From Sulfuricurvum sp. (lineage in GTDB: Bacteria; Campylobacterota; Campylobacteria; Campylobacterales; Sulfurimonadaceae), in assembly GCA_028714915.1 (NCBI GenBank), contig JAQTLL010000002.1, positions 310,001-374,000 on the forward strand: a stretch of DNA of 64,000 nt, written 5' to 3'. The notes below the pieces were generated by a model. It was not told where the DNA came from and searched no databases. It worked only from the letters and a program-made list of their open reading frames with translations. Made by a program: the position numbers and the translations under genes. This document shows, piece after piece, positions 18,789-26,884 of the stretch; position 1 is the first letter of the stretch; every line of letters begins with the position of its first letter.

Positions 18789-19448
18789 TTATAAAAGGTC
18801 AGTATAGTCGTATTTTGAAAGATCGACGTAAAATTCTCCCTCTTTTTGGATGATACGGACATCACTTCCGTAACGCGCAGAAAAACGATTCCGTACGGCT
18901 TTACGTCCTTCGTTTCCTATCCCGATAAATTTGAGATAACGCTTGAGCTCGATGAGCCCGTTTGTAGTAAAAGGGATGGGATTTGTTGACTCGGTAGCAT
19001 CAACATCGTGTATGGTGCTGTTTTGAGAGAGCATAAGCTTGGTACTTAATACTTCGAGTATATTTTTGAGCTGTTCATCTTTCGAGATGTAAATTTCTTC
19101 AATCCGGTTGCGTTCAGCAATGAGCATTTGCTCTTTATCATTTACAAGAGAGTCTATTTTTGCTTCGAGTTCTTTGACTTTGAGCTTGAGATGGTTATTC
19201 TCTTTTTGATAGAGTGCGATAATCATCCCTACGCTTGTTTTGGTTGCTGGAGAGGATGCGTTGGAGGGTGTCTTTTGTGCAGACTGAATATCACGCTGTT
19301 TCTCTTCGCTTAGAGCGCTTCGAGGTACTATAATATAAGTAATGCCCCCTTCGATAATATAGTTGAGCCGTTTAGACTTCAATTTATTATGGATCATCTC
19401 TTTGGACATTTTAAATGTTTTGGCGTATTCATCGATGCTAAAGCGCAT
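18789..19448 (-). CDS. conserved coiled-coil protein with N-terminal MerR/excisionase-like segment
   Basis: The 219-residue protein starts at the ATG at 19448, selected by AAGGAG five bases upstream. Residues 1-45 (MRFSIDEYAKTFKMSKEMIHNKLKSKRL...GGITYIIVPRSAL) resemble a winged-helix or excisionase-type DNA-reading module. Residues about 80-140 form a coiled coil (KENNHLKLKVKELEAKIDSLVNDKEQ...). The C-terminal 55 residues (LIELKRYLKFIGIGNEGRKAVRNRFSARYGSDVRII) form a separate basic unit. It resembles the general layout of the epsilonproteobacterial DUF3972 group, but I cannot confirm that. The start lies inside the upstream cyclase-like gene (11-base overlap), so the two are coupled. Confidence 0.7.
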   Translation of the reverse strand: MRFSIDEYAKTFKMSKEMIHNKLKSKRLNYIIEGGITYIIVPRSALSEEKQRDIQSAQKTPSNASSPATKTSVGMIIALYQKENNHLKLKVKELEAKIDSLVNDKEQMLIAERNRIEEIYISKDEQLKNILEVLSTKLMLSQNSTIHDVDATESTNPIPFTTNGLIELKRYLKFIGIGNEGRKAVRNRFSARYGSDVRIIQKEGEFYVDLSKYDYTDLL

Positions 19449-20103
19449 GTATTCTCCTTTTTGGGGTAAGTAACCAGTCGGGCTTCGGTGGGGGAATAAT
19501 CCCCCCTTGTCGCATCCAAATGAGGTATCCGCTGCGTTGTATGTTGTGTTTGTCAATAAATGTATGGCGAGAACTGTGTCTGAACTCACATTTTGTTAAC
19601 AGCTCAGCGAAATCATTATGTTCCTCTAAAAAGGTTTGTAATGATTCGTAGGCAGTTTCAGAAATAAAAACAGTGCTGACGATTAAATTTTTGATCTCTA
19701 CATACCGTGCACACTCATTCAATCCATCTCCCACAAAATTATCATGACCTAAAATATCTTCAAAACGGTATATACTTCCTGTATGCACGGCAACCCGCAA
19801 CCCTTGAAAATAAGGATATTCACGAGCAATAAAATCGGAAAAATGGATAAACGATAAACCGAGAATGGAACCAAATCCCCGTAAACTTGGGTGTAAAATA
19901 CAATAAAAGCCATCTCCGGTCGGAATGATACCTTGTAACATTTTTTCCAATGGAATGCCTGAATTTTTGAGCATTTTATGGATCATTTTTTTGTAGCTCT
20001 GAGAAAGATAGCTAATAAGTTCGAGCTGGTTGGGCATACTGAGGCGTGAAAAATCAATAATATCAACCAGAACAATATCGGTTTCAATGGGTCTTTTGTA
20101 CAT
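19438..20103 (-). CDS. class III nucleotide cyclase-like protein, stand-alone domain
   Basis: Class III cyclases make cAMP or cGMP. This 221-residue protein has the fold's landmarks: IVLVDIIDFSRLS (metal Asp14 and D17 region), IPTGDGFYCIL (second metal Asp in GDG), GLRVAVHTGS, and NFVGDGLNECARY, which retains the catalytic N-x3-R pattern. There is no membrane or sensor domain. The frame is open upstream of 20103, but homology starts just after MYKRPIETD. It is translationally coupled to the coiled-coil protein at 18789. Activity and base specificity cannot be judged from sequence alone. Confidence 0.68.
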   Translation of the reverse strand: MYKRPIETDIVLVDIIDFSRLSMPNQLELISYLSQSYKKMIHKMLKNSGIPLEKMLQGIIPTGDGFYCILHPSLRGFGSILGLSFIHFSDFIAREYPYFQGLRVAVHTGSIYRFEDILGHDNFVGDGLNECARYVEIKNLIVSTVFISETAYESLQTFLEEHNDFAELLTKCEFRHSSRHTFIDKHNIQRSGYLIWMRQGGIIPPPKPDWLLTPKRRIHAL

Positions 20104-20267
20104 CTGTGTGTGTTGTTTCCAAATAATGAATATAGCGCCTATTTTATAGGAAACCACCTCTAAAATCCCTGAGATTAATTTTACGGTAACGAAAATGTAC
20201 TAATATCCCTAAAATTTACACACTTTAAAGCCCCGTCGTTATTCTAAAAAGGGGGATGAGTTTTTGC

Positions 20268-20273
20268 TATAAT
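20268..20273 (+). promoter_or_regulatory. -10 box abutting the cmoA start
   Basis: TATAAT in TTTTTGCTATAATACT, seven bases before the cmoA ATG with no Shine-Dalgarno sequence; predicts a leaderless mRNA. Confidence 0.65.
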
Positions 20274-20280
20274 ACTATTT

Positions 20281-20997
20281 ATGAAAACCGATACTCTTTT
20301 TACCAAACCTATTTCCAAGCAATTTGAATTCGATGCCGATGTAGCTGCCGTCTTTGATGATATGTTGAGCCGGTCCGTCCCTTTTTACAAAGAATCACAG
20401 CAGTTGACTGCACGTTTTTGTTTAAATGCCCTTTCTCATGGAGGAAGAATTGTTGATTTGGGATGTTCGACGGCGTCACTTCTTCTCCAGATCGAGCGAG
20501 GAATGAGCGCATCAGACAAGAGTGCGCTTATTGGAATTGATAATTCCCATGCAATGATTGAACATGCCCGCAAAAAAATCGAAGCATATCAATCAAAAAT
20601 TCTTCTTGTAGAGGGGGATATTTTGGACTATAATTTTGGGGTTACACGTGCGATTGTGTGTAACTATACCTTACAGTTTATCCGTCCCATGATGAGAGAG
20701 ACGCTTGTTCAAAAAATATATGACTCACTGGAAGAGGGGGGAGTTTTCATCTTTAGTGAAAAAGTATTGAGTGAAAACAGTACGCTTAACAAGCAGCTTA
20801 TCGATTGCTATTATGATTATAAAAAAGCGCAAGGGTACAGTGAATACGAAATTGTTCAAAAGCGTGAAGCACTGGAAAATGTACTGATTCCCTATACCGT
20901 AGATGAAAACAGTGCGATGGTGAAAAAAAGTGGATTTGTCAGCTGTGACATATTGTTCCAGTGGGCAAATTTTGCTACGTTTATTGCGTGCAAATAA
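20281..20997 (+). CDS. cmoA: carboxy-S-adenosyl-L-methionine synthase CmoA
   Basis: CmoA makes carboxy-SAM from SAM and prephenate for the cmo5U modification at tRNA wobble uridine. The 238-residue protein has the DTLFTKPISKQFEFD start, VPFYKESQ, VDLGCSTASLLLQI (SAM loop, about 59-72), IGIDNSHAMIEHARKKI, CNYTLQFI, and DYKKAQGYSEYEIVQKREALENVLIPYT, all diagnostic of CmoA rather than a generic methyltransferase. The start is fixed by the family N-terminus. No cmoB is adjacent. Confidence 0.94.
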   Translation: MKTDTLFTKPISKQFEFDADVAAVFDDMLSRSVPFYKESQQLTARFCLNALSHGGRIVDLGCSTASLLLQIERGMSASDKSALIGIDNSHAMIEHARKKIEAYQSKILLVEGDILDYNFGVTRAIVCNYTLQFIRPMMRETLVQKIYDSLEEGGVFIFSEKVLSENSTLNKQLIDCYYDYKKAQGYSEYEIVQKREALENVLIPYTVDENSAMVKKSGFVSCDILFQWANFATFIACK

Positions 20998-21003
20998 CGC
21001 TTT

Positions 21004-21222
21004 TTACCAAACCTTGGGGGAAACTTCAGTATCTGAAGAGGTAAATACTTTTTTAACATCACTGTAATCAATGATATTATCATCGCATTTCTTGTGATAG
21101 TACCCTTGTGCATCGTAATACTCTTCACAATTATTGTAATAGCGCAGACTAACGCCGCGCTCATTGAAGCATCCCGAAAAAAACAGTAATGCTGTTAACC
21201 AAAGTAATGTTTGTTTTATCAT
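21004..21222 (-). CDS. small lipoprotein
   Basis: Seventy-two residues with a lipoprotein signal peptide: MIKQTLLWLTALLFFSGC with the lipobox LFFSGC (Cys18). The mature part is acidic and tyrosine-rich (RYYNNCEEYYDAQGYYHKKCDDN) with two further cysteines that could form a disulfide. No family recognised. It follows nth by 14 bases but has its own -10 box right before the ATG. Converges with cmoA. Confidence 0.75.
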   Translation of the reverse strand: MIKQTLLWLTALLFFSGCFNERGVSLRYYNNCEEYYDAQGYYHKKCDDNIIDYSDVKKVFTSSDTEVSPKVW

Positions 21223-21228
21223 GAGGAG

Positions 21229-21234
21229 ATTGTA
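21229..21234 (-). promoter_or_regulatory. -10 box abutting the lipoprotein start
   Basis: Minus-strand TACAAT in GCTACAATCTCCTC, six bases before the ATG at 21222; partly inside the last codons of nth. Confidence 0.45.
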
Positions 21235-21236
21235 GC

Positions 21237-21884
21237 TTATCTGGGTTTAAAGCTTTCCTTGGTTTTACAGTAGTTTTGCAAAAAACAGCCATCATCACAT
21301 TTTGGATTTTTGGCAGTACAGATATAGCGACCGAAAAGTACCATCCCTTGATGCAGTTGATGTAATCCGGTTTTGAATTTTTTGACTAAAGTTGCTTCCG
21401 TAGCGGCTGGGGTGAGGTCATCACTCAAGCCTAATCGGTGAGAGACTCGAAATACATGGGTATCGACTGCCATGAGATTAGCCTGCGTATATTCGATTAA
21501 GACGACATGTGCTGTCTTTTGTCCAACACCTGCGAGGGTCATAAGCTCTTTTTCCTCTAAAGGGATCTCTCCTCCATAGACATCAACCACCCGCTTGGCC
21601 ATTGCAATAAGATTGATTGCTTTATTGTTAAAAAAAGAGCAACTTTGAATGAGACTTTTGATGTGATTTATATCCGCTTTTGCCAAAGCCTGAGGTGTCG
21701 GATACGCTTTAAAAAGTTCGGGAGTGATGAGGTTGACCCGCTTATCGGTGCATTGTGCAGAGAGGGCAACGGCGATAACCAATTCGTAGGCATTTTGGTA
21801 GGTAAGTTCGGTGACGGCATCGCTGTATTTTTCTAATAACGATTGTTTGATCTCGTCAATCTCTTTTTTGGTTGCTTTTTTCAT
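21237..21884 (-). CDS. nth: endonuclease III (DNA glycosylase/AP lyase)
   Basis: Nth excises oxidised pyrimidines. The 215-residue protein has the helix-hairpin-helix LAGVGQKTAHVVL with the catalytic lysine (about residue 121), VDTHVFRVSHRLGL with the catalytic aspartate (about 139), and a C-terminal [4Fe-4S] loop C-x6-C-x3-C-x5-C (CTAKNPKCDDGCFLQNYC). The middle spacing is three residues rather than the common two of E. coli Nth, a small deviation. A TACAAT box lies about 26 bases upstream. Confidence 0.94.
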   Translation of the reverse strand: MKKATKKEIDEIKQSLLEKYSDAVTELTYQNAYELVIAVALSAQCTDKRVNLITPELFKAYPTPQALAKADINHIKSLIQSCSFFNNKAINLIAMAKRVVDVYGGEIPLEEKELMTLAGVGQKTAHVVLIEYTQANLMAVDTHVFRVSHRLGLSDDLTPAATEATLVKKFKTGLHQLHQGMVLFGRYICTAKNPKCDDGCFLQNYCKTKESFKPR

Positions 21885-22040
21885 GAGAAAATATGATCCA
21901 TTTTTTTTGGTATTGTATCACCAACTTTTACACACTGTGGATAATAAATTAGATTAAAAATTTTATTTATAAAGCGTGCATGACAGTTTTGTGTTACAAT
22001 AACCGACAAACGAGTGTAAATTTGCAAGGAGGAGCATCTA

Positions 22041-23981
22041 TTGGAACTTAAAAAGTGGATTATGAATCTTTTTAAAAAGCACAGTGATGAAGAAGGAATT
22101 GACTACAATATTGACAAAGAACTTTTTTATAAAGTATTGGATACGGATCCCAGTGCTATTTTATTTTTTACCAAAGAGAGTGGATGGATAGGTGCAAATA
22201 AGGCTTTTTTTAAGTTAGTACCGATAAAAACGATTGAAGAACTTCGTACAAAACATGAGAGCATACGTGATCTTTTTAGTGATGAAGATGAAGAGGTATT
22301 TACCGAATATGATAAAAGCTGGTTGGATTATATTCGTACCCATTGTCCCAATGGATACGGGCTTGGTATTACGGATGCACACGGAAAACGTCGGGCTATG
22401 TTAGCAACGTCGACAATGCTGCGTCAAGGGTCAAGCGATCTGTATCTTCTTCGCTTGGAAGATAAAACAAGTGTTGCTGCTCTTAAAGAAGAAGTGGTAC
22501 AGGTTGAAGCCCTCAAAACAAAATTTTTAGCCAATATCGGGCATGAATTTAGAACCCCTATGAATGGGATATTGGGCTTTGTTGACCTTTTATCGAAAAC
22601 GTCCCCTACGGATATGCAGTTGGAGTATATCCATTCGGTTCAGGGTTCAGCTTTAAATCTGATGTCTAATATTGAAAATTTGCTTGATTTGGCACAAATG
22701 CAAACAGGACGTTTGACTATTAGCAAGGTTGACTTTAACATCATTACCGAAATGGAAGAGTTTGCTCTTGGTTGTGTCTCTCTTGGAAATGATAAAGGGG
22801 TGGGGGTTATGCTCTTTATTGACCCTAAGCTCCCAACGCACCTTACAGGAGATATTCGAAAAATTAAACAAGCTCTTAGCAATCTCTATAATAATGCTTT
22901 AAAATTTACAGCGCCTCAGGGACGAATCACTATCGAAATAAAACTCCTTAAACGAAATACGACGGGCAGCAGCAATATCGGATTTAGTGTGAAAGATACC
23001 GGTAAGGGGATTAGTAAAAGTGAGCTTGGTTTGATCACGCGCCCTTTTGTGTCCGGCGATCATGCGGACAATCGTCTTGGAGTGGGATTGAGTCTTTCTC
23101 ATGGGTTGATTAATCTTATGGGAGGTGAACTCAAAATTACGAGTGAAGAGGGGCGAGGTTCATCATTCAGTTTCGCGTTAACCCTAGAGGGTTCATCCGA
23201 CCAAGCAATGCGAATGATTAATGCAAACAGTGCAAAAGTAGTGCTTTTGGATGAAAAACGTATCGATGATGCTAATCATTTGACTAATTATTTGCGCAGC
23301 TTTGGTATGAGTGTCACAAAAACTCATTTGATTGATGAGACAATTTTTAATGATACGGATATTGTCTATTTTATTGCATCCCAAGAAAAAAGTGATTGGA
23401 TTTTGAAGATTTCATCCTTTAAAAGAGAGTGTAAAACGGTTCTTTTGTTGGAACAGCATGAGCGATTATTGGCACGAACGATGCATATAATTGATTATGG
23501 TTTGTCTAAGCCTTTATTGCCGACAACCTTACTCGCCCATTTAATTGAAATTCTCCGATTGGCCAAAGAGGAAGTCCCGGTAATTGCACAATTACAACAA
23601 GGAATTTATGCATTGGTGGTAGAGGATAATTTGATTAATCAGCGTCTGATCAAACTTTTGCTCAAAGAGTACGGGTTAAGTGTAGTTACCACGTCAAATG
23701 GTGATGAAGCAGTAGAAGCATGTAGAAATCAACGATTTAATATTGTTTTTATGGATATTGATATGCCGATCAAAGATGGTATTCTGGCAACGCAAGAGAT
23801 TAAAGCAGAAGCAGGAGCTTCACGCAGTGGGAGAATGCCGATTATTGCATTGACGGCTTTGGCGATGGAGGGAGATCGTGAGTATATTCTTGAGAAAGGG
23901 TTGGATGATTATCTCTCCAAGCCTCTTACGCGTGAAAAATTAGAATACATTCTCCAAAAATATTTATACGTTGCAAAGTGA
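22041..23981 (+). CDS. soluble hybrid histidine kinase with C-terminal receiver
   Basis: The 646-residue protein has no membrane helix. Residues 20-140 form a PAS-like input domain (DTDPSAILFFTKESGWIGANKAFF), followed by a HisKA domain with the phospho-histidine in FLANIGHEFRTPMNGILGF (His about 169), and a HATPase_c domain (NLYNNALKFTAP, VKDTGKGIS, GVGLSLSHGLINLMGG). Residues about 390-510 look like a degenerate receiver without the phospho-Asp, and residues 525-646 are an intact receiver (VVEDNLINQRL, FMDIDMP, ALTALAM, LSKPLT). The TTG start is supported by AGGAGG upstream. A close paralogue follows after 12 bases. Signal and output are unknown. Confidence 0.9.
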   Translation: MELKKWIMNLFKKHSDEEGIDYNIDKELFYKVLDTDPSAILFFTKESGWIGANKAFFKLVPIKTIEELRTKHESIRDLFSDEDEEVFTEYDKSWLDYIRTHCPNGYGLGITDAHGKRRAMLATSTMLRQGSSDLYLLRLEDKTSVAALKEEVVQVEALKTKFLANIGHEFRTPMNGILGFVDLLSKTSPTDMQLEYIHSVQGSALNLMSNIENLLDLAQMQTGRLTISKVDFNIITEMEEFALGCVSLGNDKGVGVMLFIDPKLPTHLTGDIRKIKQALSNLYNNALKFTAPQGRITIEIKLLKRNTTGSSNIGFSVKDTGKGISKSELGLITRPFVSGDHADNRLGVGLSLSHGLINLMGGELKITSEEGRGSSFSFALTLEGSSDQAMRMINANSAKVVLLDEKRIDDANHLTNYLRSFGMSVTKTHLIDETIFNDTDIVYFIASQEKSDWILKISSFKRECKTVLLLEQHERLLARTMHIIDYGLSKPLLPTTLLAHLIEILRLAKEEVPVIAQLQQGIYALVVEDNLINQRLIKLLLKEYGLSVVTTSNGDEAVEACRNQRFNIVFMDIDMPIKDGILATQEIKAEAGASRSGRMPIIALTALAMEGDREYILEKGLDDYLSKPLTREKLEYILQKYLYVAK

Positions 23982-23993
23982 GGATGGTTTACC

Positions 23994-25910
23994 ATGAACT
24001 ACACGAGTCTGTTTGAAGATACATTTTCTCCTGCATTAGGGATGTTGACTTCCTGTGCTGCAACGCATGGTGACGCTTTTTTGTATACCAATCTTTCAGG
24101 AGATATTGGTGGAAGTAATCAGCTTTTACTGAATTTTTTTGGAATACAAGAGATTGGTTCAATTGCTCCCATTAAGCAGTGGTTGCATCCGCAGGGGGTA
24201 GAATTATCTTATATTCTTTCTAACTCAGGAGAGTATCGCGGTAAAGCTATAGCGAATACAAAAACGTATGAGGTTATTATTCGTACAGAAGTGCTTGTGA
24301 TTGGAGAGGAATTGATCGTAGCTATCGTGTTGCGAGATACCTCAGCATTGGAGCGGGCTTTACTTGCAGAGCGTTATTTTGAACGATTTAAAAAGAAATT
24401 ATTGACCAATATATCACATGAGTTTCGAACACCCATGAATGCTATTATCGGTTTTGTTGATTTACTGCGTTCAAGCCCGCTTAGCTCATGGCAACAAGAA
24501 TACATCGATATGGCAGGCAAGAGTGCCTCCTCTATGATGCGTAACATTGAAAATCTTTTGGAGCTTATGCAGGTTGAAGGGGGTGGTATCCATACGAAAC
24601 TGCAACCCTTTAACCCTTTCGACGTCTATGAGAATTTTTCAATGCAATTTACCGAATGGCTTGAAGCTAAAGAGATACAATGGAGTGTTTTAATTGATCC
24701 GCGATTGCCATTAGAAATCATGGGCGATCAGGATAAAATTTTGACTATTCTCCGAAACTTAGTTCAAAATGCCATTAAATTTACCCCATTGTCGGGGCAA
24801 GTTCTTCTTGAAATTTTAATTATAAAACAAGAAGACAACAAGGTCGAAGTAGAATATGCCGTGAGTGACACAGGAGTTGGGATCGAGGGCGGACGGATGA
24901 TAACCCTTCTTCGGCCATTCTCGTCGGCATGGGAAAATCAGCGTCATGGACAAGACGGTATGGGAGTAGGTCTTTCTTTAAGTCATAAATACATCGATAT
25001 GATGGATTCGCATTTGATGCTTGCTTCTGAAGTGGGGAGAGGATCACGGTTTTCCTTTCGTATTTCCCATGAGGTTCATGATGAAGCTCATTTGGAGGAT
25101 ATTGAAGCCAAAAGAATTGCGTTCTACTCTCATGAGCCGCATTCGACACAGAGTATTTTATTGGAAAAATATCTGGATCTTTTTAATTTAAAAGTGATTT
25201 CTGTTTCCTCATTGGTTAATCCCCAACTTAATTTTTGTGATGTATTGTTGATTGATGTTCCTCATCTTTCAGTATCGCAAGTAGAATCACTCAAAGCAAC
25301 CTATCATCATTTACAAATAGTAGTAGTTTTGGATGTACAATCTAAAGAGAAGGCCGGGTATCTACACAAAACGGTTGAAGCGATTATTATGGCGCCTCTT
25401 TTGCCAAGTACCTTGCACAAAATATTCTCTATGTTAGGAAAAACGGCATCGCAAGAAGAACTTCATGAAGCAATCGTAGAGAGTAGTCTTGCATTTACCA
25501 TAGAAAATGCAAAAATTTTAGTTGCTGAGGATAACCCGATTAACCTCAAGTTGCTTGAGACAATTTTACGACAACATAATTTTCAGGTTATTGCTGTAGA
25601 AAATGGACAAAAAGCGGTTGATGCATATCTAAAAGAGTCTTTTGATTTAGTGTTAATGGACATTGATATGCCTGTTATGGATGGGTTGACAGCAAATAGA
25701 CTGATCAAAGAGATTGATAAGCGTGATAATCGAGGATTTACACCGGTAATTGCTCTAACAGCCCATGCCTTGATTGGAGATCGTGAACGAATTATCCGTG
25801 CCGGTTTGGATGCTCATCTTGCAAAACCGATTGATAAAAACTTTTTATTACAAACGATTGATCGCTATTTAGAGCTTGCCTACCAAAAGCGAAAAATGGT
25901 GAGTGTTTAA
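23994..25910 (+). CDS. soluble hybrid histidine kinase with C-terminal receiver (paralogue)
   Basis: This 638-residue protein has the same domain order as its upstream neighbour: PAS-like N-terminus (1-120), HisKA with ISHEFRTPMNAIIGF, HATPase_c (NLVQNAIKFTPL, VSDTGVGIE, GVGLSLSHKYIDMM), a pseudo-receiver (about 375-490) and an intact C-terminal receiver (LVAEDNPINLKLLETIL, LMDIDMPVMDG, ALTAHAL, LAKPID). The N-terminal sensor has diverged most, so the two kinases probably read different signals. No separate response regulator is adjacent. Confidence 0.9.
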   Translation: MNYTSLFEDTFSPALGMLTSCAATHGDAFLYTNLSGDIGGSNQLLLNFFGIQEIGSIAPIKQWLHPQGVELSYILSNSGEYRGKAIANTKTYEVIIRTEVLVIGEELIVAIVLRDTSALERALLAERYFERFKKKLLTNISHEFRTPMNAIIGFVDLLRSSPLSSWQQEYIDMAGKSASSMMRNIENLLELMQVEGGGIHTKLQPFNPFDVYENFSMQFTEWLEAKEIQWSVLIDPRLPLEIMGDQDKILTILRNLVQNAIKFTPLSGQVLLEILIIKQEDNKVEVEYAVSDTGVGIEGGRMITLLRPFSSAWENQRHGQDGMGVGLSLSHKYIDMMDSHLMLASEVGRGSRFSFRISHEVHDEAHLEDIEAKRIAFYSHEPHSTQSILLEKYLDLFNLKVISVSSLVNPQLNFCDVLLIDVPHLSVSQVESLKATYHHLQIVVVLDVQSKEKAGYLHKTVEAIIMAPLLPSTLHKIFSMLGKTASQEELHEAIVESSLAFTIENAKILVAEDNPINLKLLETILRQHNFQVIAVENGQKAVDAYLKESFDLVLMDIDMPVMDGLTANRLIKEIDKRDNRGFTPVIALTAHALIGDRERIIRAGLDAHLAKPIDKNFLLQTIDRYLELAYQKRKMVSV

Positions 25911-25948
25911 CGTTGATTAATTTGTATACGATATTCTTTTATTTGTAT

Positions 25949-25954
25949 TATAAT
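25949..25954 (+). promoter_or_regulatory. -10 box of the PEB4-like gene
   Basis: TATAAT in TGTATTATAATTCGC, 31 bases before the ATG, with AAGGAT as ribosome binding site. Confidence 0.6.
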
Positions 25955-25985
25955 TCGCTCAATCGAAGATTAAACAAGGATAACA

Positions 25986-26828
25986 ATGAGACGACAGTTT
26001 GGCGTATGGGTATTAGGGGTTTTATTAAGTGCAACAATTGTCAACGCAACGGTTCTAGCAACGGTTAACGGTGATGACATTACATCGGATGAAGTCAATC
26101 GTGTACTTATGGAAGGGACACAAGGGCGTTTTGACTCCTTACCTGCAGATAAACAAAATGAACTTCGTCAGCGTATTATTGAGGGGATGGTTGCTCAACA
26201 ATTGGTATTTGATGATGCTCAAAAAATAGGAATACTGGAATCAAAAGAGTATAAGGCTGAATACCAAAAGCTCGCTGAACGTATGAAAATACAGCTCGCG
26301 GCAAAAGTATGGGAGCAGCAGCAGTTTGATGCCATTAAGGTAGATGCCAAAGAGGTAAAATCCTACTATGATACTAATCCTGATGAGTTTGTGGATAAAG
26401 AAAAAGTACACGCTCGTCATATTTTGGTCAAAACTTCTGATGAAGCAGATTCTGTGATTAAAAGTATGAAGGCTCTTAGTGGTGATAAGCTCAAAGCAGA
26501 ATTTATTGCCCAAGCAAAATCAAAATCAACAGGACCAAGTGCAGCCAAAGGTGGAGATTTAGGGTATTTCCCTCGTGGTCAGATGGTCCCATCATTTAAC
26601 GATGCCGTATTTGCTATGAAAGAAGGGACGATTTCATCTGATCCGGTACAGAGCCAATTTGGGTATCATGTTATCTACCTCGAAGATAAAATGGCAGCAA
26701 AAAAGATGAGTTTTGATGAGGTTAAAAACTTTATTGAACAACGATTGAAAATGGATAAGTTTAAAGTCTATATGGATAAAAAGATGTCTGCTCTGAAATC
26801 AAAAGCAAAAATTACCTACGCTAAATAA
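25986..26828 (+). CDS. periplasmic peptidyl-prolyl isomerase, PEB4/SurA-like (parvulin)
   Basis: A periplasmic chaperone for outer-membrane proteins. The 280-residue protein has a signal peptide (about 1-21), a SurA-type N-terminal helical domain (VNGDDITSDEVNRVL ... EGMVAQQLVFDDAQKIG), a parvulin domain (about 135-225: VHARHILVKTSDEADSVI, AAKGGDLGYFPRGQMVPSFNDAVFAM, FGYHVIYLED) and a C-terminal helix. Its location next to fba matches C. jejuni peb4 (Cj0596)-fba (Cj0597), although here fba is on the opposite strand. Confidence 0.93.
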   Translation: MRRQFGVWVLGVLLSATIVNATVLATVNGDDITSDEVNRVLMEGTQGRFDSLPADKQNELRQRIIEGMVAQQLVFDDAQKIGILESKEYKAEYQKLAERMKIQLAAKVWEQQQFDAIKVDAKEVKSYYDTNPDEFVDKEKVHARHILVKTSDEADSVIKSMKALSGDKLKAEFIAQAKSKSTGPSAAKGGDLGYFPRGQMVPSFNDAVFAMKEGTISSDPVQSQFGYHVIYLEDKMAAKKMSFDEVKNFIEQRLKMDKFKVYMDKKMSALKSKAKITYAK

Positions 26829-26838
26829 CTACTTTTTT

Positions 26839-26866
26839 CGTCATACCGTACTTGATACGGGATGAC
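26839..26866. repeat. short palindromic dispersed repeat (copy 1)
   Basis: GTCATaCCGTA-CTTGA-TACGGgATGAC, an imperfect inverted repeat with T run before and A run after, between two convergent genes. Similar in design to elements at 46626 and 63466. May act as a bidirectional terminator. Confidence 0.6.
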
Positions 26867-26884
26867 AAAAAGAAGAAAATTGAG

